NCBI GenBank assembly: GCA_036389395.1
Contig: DASVPY010000014.1
Coordinates: 1-64,000, forward strand
DNA from: QHXQ01 sp036389395
GTDB lineage: Bacteria > Acidobacteriota > Blastocatellia > Pyrinomonadales > Pyrinomonadaceae
Direction: 5' to 3'
DNA: 64,000 nt
The notes under the pieces were generated by a model. The model saw only the letters and a list, made by a program, of their open reading frames with translations. It did not search any database and was not told where the DNA came from. Within the stretch, counting starts at the first letter, position 1, and every line of letters starts with the position of its first letter. The position numbers and the translations under genes were made by a program. Below are positions 25,120 to 32,544 of the stretch, piece after piece.

Positions 25120-26031
25120 TTACTGTTTCGATGTCTTGAGGGCGGGCGGTGCGACCGTTCCCGGCGTGTAAGTGATGATCGTGCCGCCGAAGCCGACGGC
25201 CCAGCCGCGGGCGGGGCTGAGGAAGTAGAGGCGGGCGAGCGGGTGGCGCGTCGGGCTTGGCTCGGCGAGCCAGTGTGCGCCGCCATCTGTGGTGTGGAGG
25301 AGCGTGCCGTCCGCGCCCGCCGCCCAGCCGGTGCGCGCGTCGGTGAATTTTACGTCGAAGAGATCGGCGTTGGTTTCGGCGGGTTGCGGCGTCCAACTGC
25401 GGCCGCCGTCCGCGGTGGCGAGGATGAGACCGCGCGCGCCGACCGCCCAGCCGCGGCGCGCGCCGGCGAAGGCGACGGCGTTCAGGCGCGCGTCGCGCGC
25501 GAGCGGCGCGCTGCCGCCGAGCGCGCGCCACTCGACGCCGTCCGTCGCCTGCAAGAGCGTCGCGCCCGCGCCCACCAGCCAGCCCTGCAAGTTGTCTACG
25601 AACGCACCGCCGAGGAGCAGGTGGCGCGTCGGCACGCGCTGGCGCGTCCAGGTGTCGCCGCCGTCAGCGGTCGCGTAGAGCGCGCCCTCTTCGCCGTAGG
25701 CCCAGCCGTGCTGCTCGTCCGCGAACGTGAACCCGGCCAGCGCCGTGTCGGCGCTCGCGCCCGTCACCGTCACGCGCCGCCAGGTCGCGCCGCCGTCTTC
25801 GGTCTTCAACAGGTAGGAGCGCGGGTCGGCCGGCGTGTGTGCTTGGTAGAGACTGCGCTGGCACAGGAGCCAGCCGGTCGTGGGGTTGACGAAGACCACG
25901 TCGCGCAAGGCGTCTTCGGTCGGGCGACGCAGCGTGCGCCAGTGCGCGCCGCCGTCCTCGGTCTTGAGCAGCACGCCTTGGCCGCCCGCGGCCCAGCCGC
26001 GCGCCTCGTCCACGAACGCCACGCCCCGCAA
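25120..26031 (-). CDS. YCF48/Hcf136-like beta-propeller protein
   Basis: The protein is a set of BNR/YCF48 repeats, each of the form G-W-A-x-G-x-x-G-x-L-L-x-T-x-D-G-G-x-x-W. Examples are GWAAGGQGVLLKTEDGG, GWAYGEEGALYATADGG and GWAVGARGLILATADGG. Such propellers act as assembly or scaffold proteins outside the cytoplasm. The start is unclear: 26031 is a TTG without good support. The frame stays open upstream through a likely signal peptide (RALSLLAPAFCLLAPVICLL, then ADA) to a CTG at 26193 that overlaps the exporter's stop and has GGGAGG a few bases upstream. It is the last gene of the exopolysaccharide locus. Confidence 0.8.
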   Translation of the reverse strand: MRGVAFVDEARGWAAGGQGVLLKTEDGGAHWRTLRRPTEDALRDVVFVNPTTGWLLCQRSLYQAHTPADPRSYLLKTEDGGATWRRVTVTGASADTALAGFTFADEQHGWAYGEEGALYATADGGDTWTRQRVPTRHLLLGGAFVDNLQGWLVGAGATLLQATDGVEWRALGGSAPLARDARLNAVAFAGARRGWAVGARGLILATADGGRSWTPQPAETNADLFDVKFTDARTGWAAGADGTLLHTTDGGAHWLAEPSPTRHPLARLYFLSPARGWAVGFGGTIITYTPGTVAPPALKTSKQ

Positions 26032-26095
26032 CCACGCCAGCGAGCCAGACTCCTGCCGCGTCCAAGCGGCGTCGGCGGAAGGAGGAAGAAGACAG

Positions 26096-26190
26096 ATGAC
26101 AGGAGCCAGCAGACAGAAGGCAGGAGCCAGAAGAGAAAGCGCGCGTTTCCTCTTCTGGCTCCTGACTCCTGTCTCCTGTCTCCTGTTCTT
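26096..26190. repeat. CAGGAGC/CAGAAG-family hairpin at the exporter end
   Basis: The left arm (26097-26135) and the right arm (26150-26188, CTGGCTCCTGACTCCTGTC) are inverse. It lies directly after the stop of the Wza-type exporter gene. It would encode the basic start of the YCF48 protein's putative signal peptide if translation begins at 26193. Confidence 0.78.
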
Positions 26191-27164
26191 CAGAACCCCC
26201 CTCCCGTGAAGATGCGGAAGAAGCTGACGACGGGGAGGTAGCTGAGTATGTCTTTGACGGTCTTGAGGCGGTTGCCGGGGACGAGCACTTGATCGCCGGG
26301 GTTGAGGTAGTAGTTGTCGGGCGCGCGCCCCTTGGCGATCTCGGCGAGGTTGACGCGCGTGGACTGGAGGAAGCCGTCGGCCCCGCGATGCACCACTACG
26401 ACCTTGCTGCGGTCGCCGGTCGAGAGCACGCCGCCCGCGAGCGTGACCGCCTCGCTCACCGTCATGCGCCGCGTCATCGGGCGCACGCCCGGTTGCGCCA
26501 CGTCGCCTATGACGGAGTAGACGGCCGACTGCGCGCGCTCAAGCGAGACCGTCACCTTCGGCTCGAGGACGTACTCGGAGAGCTTCCGCGCCACCTCTTC
26601 GCCGACCTGCTTGGTCGTCTTGCCGGCGACGAGGACGCCGTCGGGGATGAGCGGTAGCGTGACGATGCCGTCCGGCGGCACGACGATGTTCTCCCTGGAA
26701 TACTTGGGCAGGTCGAAGACCGAGACCGAGATGATGTCTTCCGGCCCGAGCCGGTAGGTGGACAGGTAGTTGTTGTAGTAAGGCACGATCTGCTGCGCCT
26801 CGTCGCCCGCGTCCGCTTGCCGGTTGGCGCGCATCTCCGGCGGCACGTCCGCACGCCCCTGCGCGTCGGCGGCGGCGGCCGGCGGCGTCGTGCCTTGCGG
26901 CTGTGAAGCGCCCTGCGTCGTGTTCTTATCGGTCGGCGCGGACTTGTCGGTCGGGGCGCTCTTGGCCGGTGGTTGCGGTTCGGGCGTCACGGTCGCGGCC
27001 GGCGGCGTCTTATCTTTGGACTGCGCGTCGGCCGGTTGCTGGCCGACCTTACGCGGGCGCGACTTCTCGCCCTGCCCGCCTTGCGCGCGCGCCGCGCCCG
27101 CCGCCCCACACACGAGCGCGCCGCCCAGCGCCAACGTCAACAGCCTCTCTGTCCGCCTGCTCAT
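26190..27164 (-). CDS. Polysaccharide export protein (Wza/outer-membrane auxiliary family)
   Basis: The 324-residue protein has a signal peptide (LLTLALGGALVCGAAGAARAQ), then a disordered Pro/Thr/Lys/Asp linker to about residue 115. A Poly_export domain follows (YRLGPEDIISVSVFDLP, IVVPPDGIVTLPLIPDGVLVAGKT, VARKLSEYVLEPKVTVSL). One SLBB domain comes next (YSVIGDVAQPGVRPMTRRMTVSEAVTLAGG) and the end is NPGDQVLVPGN. It should form or line the outer-membrane channel for the polymer. GGAGGT lies about 8 bases before the ATG. Confidence 0.93.
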   Translation of the reverse strand: MSRRTERLLTLALGGALVCGAAGAARAQGGQGEKSRPRKVGQQPADAQSKDKTPPAATVTPEPQPPAKSAPTDKSAPTDKNTTQGASQPQGTTPPAAAADAQGRADVPPEMRANRQADAGDEAQQIVPYYNNYLSTYRLGPEDIISVSVFDLPKYSRENIVVPPDGIVTLPLIPDGVLVAGKTTKQVGEEVARKLSEYVLEPKVTVSLERAQSAVYSVIGDVAQPGVRPMTRRMTVSEAVTLAGGVLSTGDRSKVVVVHRGADGFLQSTRVNLAEIAKGRAPDNYYLNPGDQVLVPGNRLKTVKDILSYLPVVSFFRIFTGGGF

Positions 27165-27200
27165 CTCGCCTTACCTCCTAAAACTTCTCGCGCGCCGTCT

Positions 27201-28589
27201 TCAACGCCCGCCGCGCCCGAACAGGATCGTCTTGACCGTCTCGAACATGATCACCGCGTCGAGCGCGAGGCCCTGGTTCTTGATGTAGTAGAGATCGTAT
27301 TGCAACTTCTGCCGCGCGTCCTCGATGGACGCGCCGTACGGATATTTGATCTGCGCCCAGCCGGTGAGGCCCGGCGGGATCAAGTGCCGCTGCTCGTAGA
27401 ACGGAATCTCGGCGGCGAGTTGCTTGACGAAGTGCGGCCGCTCGGGGCGCGGGCCGACGAAGTTCATCTCGCCTTTGAGGATGTTCCAGAACTGCGGTAT
27501 CTCGTCCACGCGGATTTTGCGGATGACACGCCCGACGCGCGTCGTGCGGTCGTCGCCCGTCGCGGCCCAGACGGGGCCGTCCTTCTCCGCGTCCAAGCGC
27601 ATCGAGCGGAACTTCATGATCGTAAACGGCCGCCCGTGCCGCCCCACGCGCTCCTGCTTGTAGAGCGCCGGCCCCGGCGACTCAAGTTTGATCAGCGCGG
27701 CCGTCAACAACGCAATCGGCAGCGAGACCAACCCGCCGACGAGCGCCACGCCGCGGTGCAGGAGCGCCCGCAGCAAGCCGCTCACGCGCGCCTGCCGCCC
27801 GCGCCCCGAAAAGATGAGCCACGAAGGGCGCAGCATGTCCAAATGCACGCGCCCCGTCACGCGCTCGTAAAAGGCCGCGCCCTCTTCGATGACGACCGCG
27901 CCGCCCAGACTCAGGTCTAACAACTCGCGCACGGGGAACTGCCCGCGCCGCTCGCCCATCGCCACCAGGATGCGATCCACGTCCTCGCGCCGCACGATCT
28001 CGGCCAGCTCGCCCGTCACGCCCAAGAGCCGCGGGTTGATCAGCGACTCGCCGACCAACTCCGGCCGGTTGTCCACGAAACCCACGATGCGGTAGCCCGC
28101 GTCGCGCCGCTCCAACACCTCGCGCGCGATCTCTAAGGCCGACTCGCCGGAACCGACGATCAGGATGCGCTCGCCGACGCTGGGGTGGCCTAAGAGCCAG
28201 TGGATCGAGACGCGCCAGCCGACCATGATCGCCAGCGCCAGCGGCAGCGAGATGAGCGAGATGCCGCGCCCCAGCATCGCCTGCGGCACGGCGTAGAAGA
28301 TGAGCGCCAGCGCGATCCACGCGAGACCCAACGCCTGGAGCAAGCGCAAGACCAACTCGCGCCGGTCGTGCATCACGACGAAGTCGTAGAGGTCGTAGAG
28401 GTAGAACGCGCCGAGGCAGAACAGGGCCGCGAGCGCGGCCTTGAAGAAGCCGTTGCGCTCGCCCAGCGTGTAGTACGCCTCGTCCGCGCCGAGGCGGATG
28501 TAGGTCGCCGCCACGAGGCTGCCGAAGATGAGCAGGGCTTCGGCGGTGAGCAGCAGCAGCGTCCGCAGTCTGGTGCGTGCGGCCCTCAA
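27201..28589 (-). CDS. Undecaprenyl-phosphate sugar-1-phosphate transferase
   Basis: The 462-residue protein starts polymer synthesis by moving a sugar phosphate from a nucleotide sugar to undecaprenyl phosphate. Four N-terminal membrane helices come first, then a CoA-binding-like Rossmann domain (ERILIVGSGESALEIAREVL). A fifth hydrophobic segment precedes the catalytic domain with KQERVGRHGRPFTIMKFRSM, KIRVDEIPQFWNILKGEMNFVGPRPERP and GLTGWAQIKYPYG. This order is that of the WcaJ/WbaP/CpsE family. It starts at a TTG inside the kinase's stop codon (TTGA), with GGAGG 5 bases before. Confidence 0.94.
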   Translation of the reverse strand: MRAARTRLRTLLLLTAEALLIFGSLVAATYIRLGADEAYYTLGERNGFFKAALAALFCLGAFYLYDLYDFVVMHDRRELVLRLLQALGLAWIALALIFYAVPQAMLGRGISLISLPLALAIMVGWRVSIHWLLGHPSVGERILIVGSGESALEIAREVLERRDAGYRIVGFVDNRPELVGESLINPRLLGVTGELAEIVRREDVDRILVAMGERRGQFPVRELLDLSLGGAVVIEEGAAFYERVTGRVHLDMLRPSWLIFSGRGRQARVSGLLRALLHRGVALVGGLVSLPIALLTAALIKLESPGPALYKQERVGRHGRPFTIMKFRSMRLDAEKDGPVWAATGDDRTTRVGRVIRKIRVDEIPQFWNILKGEMNFVGPRPERPHFVKQLAAEIPFYEQRHLIPPGLTGWAQIKYPYGASIEDARQKLQYDLYYIKNQGLALDAVIMFETVKTILFGRGGR

Positions 28590-29680
28590 CCGGCCTCCTC
28601 GTGTTTGCGCGCCGCCGCGTCTTCGGCCTCCGCGGCGCGACGGTAGTAGCGCCGCTGGTAGTAGTAGTTGTTCTGCGCGGCCTCGCCCTGCGCGCCGTTT
28701 AGGATGACGCCGAGCAGACGTTCGCGCGGCAGCGGTTCGAGCGCGCGGTCGAGCGCGCCGTAGCGCGTCTTGCCCGCGCGCACGACGACGAGCGCGCCGT
28801 CGGCCCGGTTGATGAGCACGGAGGCGTCGCTGAAGATGCCGAGCGGCGGCGCGTCGATCAGGATGTAGTTGAACGTGCGGCGCAGTTGCGCGAGCACGTC
28901 GCTGAAGCGCGGCCCCGACAGCAACTCGGCGCAGTCGTCGCGCGGCGTGCCGCCGGGCAGGAAGTAGAGACCCGCGGGCGCGAGCCGCACGACCGTTTCG
29001 TCGAGCGTCGCCTGGCCGGCGAGGACTTCCGATAGGCCGGCGGGCGCGTCGAGCGCGAGGTAGTCGGCGGCGCAGGGCTGGCGCAGGTCGCCGTCGATCA
29101 GGAGCGCGCGCACGCCGTCGGTCTGCGCGAGCAGCCAGGCGAGGTTGAGCGCCGTGACGGTCTTGCCCGCGCCCGGCTCGGCCGAGGTGACGACGACCGC
29201 CTGCATCTTGCGCCGCTCGCCCGCGTGCAGGATGCGCGTGCGCAGAGACCGATACTGCTCGGCGTGCGGCGAGCGCGGCGCGTTGACGGCGACTAAGTGT
29301 GGTTCGACGCGCGCCGTGGCGACCTCAACTTCCGGGTACGCCAGGGCGCGCGTCGAGCCGCCAGCGCCCGCCGTTGCCCCAGCAGCACGCGCGGCCGCGC
29401 CGCCGGAGAGTGCCGACCCGGCGGGGGCCCCAAACGTGTGCTCGGCGGGCGCTGAAGTGTGCGCCGCGGCGTGGGCCTCGGGCGCTTGGAAGTAGGCGGA
29501 CGAACGGTCGAACAGCGGATCGGGCGCGTGCGGGCCGTCGGCGTGGTGCGCGCCGTTGCCGTTGGCGGGCGCGGCCCGTTCGTCGCGCGCCTGCGCCGCG
29601 TCGCGCGCCTGCATGATCGTCTCTTCGTCCTGCTCGTCGCCGTGCGCGGCGCGTTTCAAAGCTTCGTAGACTCTCCCCAT
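28586..29680 (-). CDS. BY-kinase (CpsD/Wzc C-terminal type tyrosine kinase)
   Basis: The 364-residue protein begins MGRVYEALKRA, followed by a disordered Ala/His-rich linker. The kinase domain has Walker A SAEPGAGKTVTALNLAW, Walker A' ALLIDGDLRQP and Walker B YILIDAPPLGI. The C-terminus is a Tyr cluster (NNYYYQRRYYRR), the usual autophosphorylation site. It controls chain length together with the Wzz-type protein at 30807. The ATG at 29680 overlaps the upstream gene's stop (TGATG); a GTG one codon earlier is an alternative. Confidence 0.92.
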   Translation of the reverse strand: MGRVYEALKRAAHGDEQDEETIMQARDAAQARDERAAPANGNGAHHADGPHAPDPLFDRSSAYFQAPEAHAAAHTSAPAEHTFGAPAGSALSGGAAARAAGATAGAGGSTRALAYPEVEVATARVEPHLVAVNAPRSPHAEQYRSLRTRILHAGERRKMQAVVVTSAEPGAGKTVTALNLAWLLAQTDGVRALLIDGDLRQPCAADYLALDAPAGLSEVLAGQATLDETVVRLAPAGLYFLPGGTPRDDCAELLSGPRFSDVLAQLRRTFNYILIDAPPLGIFSDASVLINRADGALVVVRAGKTRYGALDRALEPLPRERLLGVILNGAQGEAAQNNYYYQRRYYRRAAEAEDAAARKHEEAG

Positions 29681-30693
29681 CACCTGTCTCCCATCGCGTC
29701 CCAGCGGCGGAAGGCCGCGCCGATGTCGGACACGTCCGGCGTGTCATCGGCGGCCTGGTCGGCCGCCGCCGTCTCCCCGCCCTGCGTCTGGCCGTTGCCG
29801 GCCGCCCACAACTCGGCCCGGCCCGCCGCGCCGAAGACCGGCGCGACCGGCGCGACGCGCTGCGGGCCTAAGTGCCGCCGTGCGTCGGGCAACATGTCGA
29901 AGGTGTCGGCGACCTCCTCGACGTGGGCGCGCCCGATCTGGCGCGCGCCCGCGGCGAAGCCCGCGAGCAGGGCGTTGTCGCAGAGGTTGTTGATCTGGCG
30001 CGGGATGCCCGCCGCGCAGCGGAAGATGTAGTCGAGCGCGCCGGGCGAGAACAGATCGGTGCGCTGCGCGCCCGCCACCTTGAGCCGCGCCGCGACGTAG
30101 CGCGCGGTCTCGGCCGCGTCGGGCAGCGGCTTGATCTCGCAGCGCAGCGCGACGCGCTGTTTCAACTGCCGCAGCTCCGGGTTGTTCAAGACCTCGCGCA
30201 GTTCGGGCTGGCCCGTCAGCACGATCTGCAAGTGCTTGGCCGAGTCGGACTCGAAGTTCGACAGCAGCCTGATCTCTTCGAGCACGGCGGTCGAAAGACC
30301 GTGCGCCTCGTCAATGATGAGCACGGTGCGCAGGCCGCGCGCGTGCCGTTCCGCGAGCGTCGCGCCGAGCGCGAACAGCAACTCCGACTTGTTCTGCCAC
30401 TCGGTGACGCCGAGCAGGCGCGCGACGTGCTGGTAGAACTCCGGCACGCTCAGGCGCGGGTTGATGACGTAGCCGACGAGCACGCTGCGGTCGAGCCGCT
30501 GCATCATCCACCGGAGGATCGTGGTCTTGCCCGTGCCGACCTCGCCCGTGACGACGATGAGGCCCTTGCCGCTCTCGATGCCGTAATGCAGGTTCGCCAT
30601 CGCCTCCGTGTGCGACGGCGTGAAGTAGATGAACCGCGGGTCGGGCGTCAGCGCGAACGGCAGTTCCTTGAGACCGTAGAATTCTAAGTACAA
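29680..30693 (-). CDS. AAA ATPase of the ExeA / exosortase-associated family
   Basis: The 337-residue protein starts MYLEFYGLKELPFALTPDPRF, typical of ExeA-like and XrtA-associated ATPases. Walker A is VVTGEVGTGKTTILRWM, Walker B is TVLIIDEAHGL, and a C-terminal sensor region is GIPRQINNLCDNALLAGF. It accompanies exosortase-type exopolysaccharide loci and probably energises or regulates export or assembly. The start is a TTG at 30693 with GAGG about 8 bases before it. A repeat hairpin separates it from the Wzz-type gene. Confidence 0.9.
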   Translation of the reverse strand: MYLEFYGLKELPFALTPDPRFIYFTPSHTEAMANLHYGIESGKGLIVVTGEVGTGKTTILRWMMQRLDRSVLVGYVINPRLSVPEFYQHVARLLGVTEWQNKSELLFALGATLAERHARGLRTVLIIDEAHGLSTAVLEEIRLLSNFESDSAKHLQIVLTGQPELREVLNNPELRQLKQRVALRCEIKPLPDAAETARYVAARLKVAGAQRTDLFSPGALDYIFRCAAGIPRQINNLCDNALLAGFAAGARQIGRAHVEEVADTFDMLPDARRHLGPQRVAPVAPVFGAAGRAELWAAGNGQTQGGETAAADQAADDTPDVSDIGAAFRRWDAMGDR

Positions 30694-30707
30694 CTCAGAA
30701 CCTCGAT

Positions 30708-30803
30708 GGTTGTTAGTGGTTAGTTGTTAACTGTTAATTTGTTTTCGCCCGGCGCGGCCCGACTAACGAAGAACAATTAACAAAGAACGATTAACCACTA
30801 ACG
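30708..30803. repeat. GTTAGT/GTTAAC tandem-repeat hairpin
   Basis: The left arm (30710-30740) reads GTTAGTGGTTAGTTGTTAAC and the right arm (30770-30800) carries the inverse, AACGATTAACCACTAAC. The loop is GC-rich. It lies between the Wzz-type gene and the ATPase gene inside the locus. Confidence 0.85.
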
Positions 30804-30806
30804 TCT

Positions 30807-32426
30807 TTACGACGCGAACAGCTCGAAGACGTGCGTCAGCTTGAGCAGGAGCGCGAGCGCGGGGATGGCGACGACGGTGGCGGCCAGCCCCGCGCCGAGC
30901 GCGAGCGTGCGGCTCAGCTTGAGTCGGCGCTCCTCGCGCGCCGTCAGCAGTTCGGGCACGGCGACGAGCACGGGCAGCGCCGTGTAGTGGCGCGCGTCCT
31001 CGACCGTCTGGATGGTCAGCAGGCGCGGCACCTCGCGCGCGGCGGCGCACAGCAGCCCGATGCCGAGACCCAGCGCGAGGCCCAGCAGCATCAGCAGCGC
31101 GCGCTTGGGCGCGACCGGCTTTTCGGGCAGACTCGCCGGATCGACCACCGCGATCTTCTCGCCCTGCTGCTTGTCGGCCGCGACCTTCGCCAGCGACACC
31201 TGCGCCTGCTTCTGCACCAACTCGTCGTAGTTCGCCCGCGCGCTCTTGTACTCGTTGTCGATCTGCTGGAGGGCCAGCTCCGCGCCGGGCACGCGACCGA
31301 GCCGCGCTTCGACCTCCGCGATCTGCTTGCCCGTCTGATCGAGCAGCGCCTGCTGGCGTTGCAGATCGCCCTTGGCCAGCTCGATGTTGGCCTTTAAGGT
31401 CGTGAGCCGCGGATCGACGTAGCCGGCCAACTGCTTCTCCTTGTCGGCGATGCGCTCCTTCCACTCGGCCAGCATCAGGTCTTTCTGGCGCTTGTTCGCT
31501 TCGAGTTGTTGCTTGGCGGCGATCACGTCCGGGTTCTTCGGCGTGAGCTTGGTCTGCATGTCCTGCAACTGCGCTTGCAGGTCGGACTCGCGCTTGGTCA
31601 ACTCGGCCCAGGCGAGCGTCGTCTTCGGGTCGGTCGTGTCCCGGACGACGTTCCCCTTCTGGTAGAGGATGTCCTTCTCGATGTCGGCGAGTTGGTTGGT
31701 GTACGCGCCGATCAGGTCGCGCAGGCGGCCGACCTCGGCGATGCGCGCCTTCTGCTCCTCGTGCAGCCCCGACAGCCCCTGCGCCATGACCTGCGCGCTC
31801 GACGGCAGGTTGTTGGCGTTGGCCAGCATGATCTCGAAGCGCCGCTTTTCGAGCACGTCGAGCTGCGCCTTGGTCTGCTCGACCTGCTGGTCGAACAGGT
31901 TCTTGACGGCCTGCGTGTCCTCCTGCACCGACTTGAGCTGCGCGTCCACGTACTTCGAGGCGAGCACGCTGGCGACCTGCTGTGACTGCTGGCGGCTCGG
32001 CGCGCGGAACGAGAGGTTGAAGCCGTTGGTGATGTCGTTGCGGCTCTTGTTCAACTCGATGACGATGTCGCGCTTGCGCATCCGCTCGACGAGCGCGTCC
32101 ATCGGCTCGCCGCGGCCGCGCTCGGCGGCGTAGAGGTTGTACTGGATGATGAGCGGCTCAAGCGACGTGCGGCTGACGACCTCCTGCCCGATGTTGTTGA
32201 TGCGGATCGTCAGGTCTTCGTCCGACAGTTGCGGCACGAAGCTGCTCGACATGGCGGCGGGCCGCACGACGAGCAGCGTGGTGGACTGGAACACGTCCGG
32301 CAGCCGCCAGACGACGATGGCGACGGCGAACGAGATGGCCACCGCCGGCAGCGCGATCAGCCACTTGCGCCGCCACAGCATCCGCGCGTACTCGCCCGGC
32401 GTCCGTTGCCTGAATTCAACACTCAT
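30807..32426 (-). CDS. Wzz/GNVR chain-length determinant (exosortase-locus type)
   Basis: The 539-residue protein has an N-terminal helix (LIALPAVAISFAVAIVVWRL), then a periplasmic Wzz domain and long coiled coils (about 165-400). A GNVR region follows (LQQIDNEYKSARANYDELVQ), and a second helix is at about 440 (ALLMLLGLALGLGIGLLCAA). The C-terminal hydrophobic end (about 505-535) is extra. It sets polymer length and pairs with the separate BY-kinase. GAGG precedes the ATG at 32426. Confidence 0.92.
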   Translation of the reverse strand: MSVEFRQRTPGEYARMLWRRKWLIALPAVAISFAVAIVVWRLPDVFQSTTLLVVRPAAMSSSFVPQLSDEDLTIRINNIGQEVVSRTSLEPLIIQYNLYAAERGRGEPMDALVERMRKRDIVIELNKSRNDITNGFNLSFRAPSRQQSQQVASVLASKYVDAQLKSVQEDTQAVKNLFDQQVEQTKAQLDVLEKRRFEIMLANANNLPSSAQVMAQGLSGLHEEQKARIAEVGRLRDLIGAYTNQLADIEKDILYQKGNVVRDTTDPKTTLAWAELTKRESDLQAQLQDMQTKLTPKNPDVIAAKQQLEANKRQKDLMLAEWKERIADKEKQLAGYVDPRLTTLKANIELAKGDLQRQQALLDQTGKQIAEVEARLGRVPGAELALQQIDNEYKSARANYDELVQKQAQVSLAKVAADKQQGEKIAVVDPASLPEKPVAPKRALLMLLGLALGLGIGLLCAAAREVPRLLTIQTVEDARHYTALPVLVAVPELLTAREERRLKLSRTLALGAGLAATVVAIPALALLLKLTHVFELFAS

Positions 32427-32435
32427 AAGAACCTC

Positions 32436-32543
32436 GAAAGTCAGAAGCCAGAAGTCAGAAGCCGGGAGTCAGAATTAAATCAGAGGCCGGAAGATGAAAG
32501 ACCAGCTATTCGTTCTGGCTCCTGGCTTCTGACTCCCGGCTGC
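32436..32543. repeat. CAGAAG-family hairpin
   Basis: The left arm (32438-32475) reads AAGTCAGAAGCCAGAAGTCA and continues. The right arm (32511-32541) is the inverse, CTGGCTCCTGGCTTCTGACT. It fills the gap between the TPR lipoprotein gene and the Wzz-type gene. Confidence 0.83.
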
Positions 32544-32544
32544 T

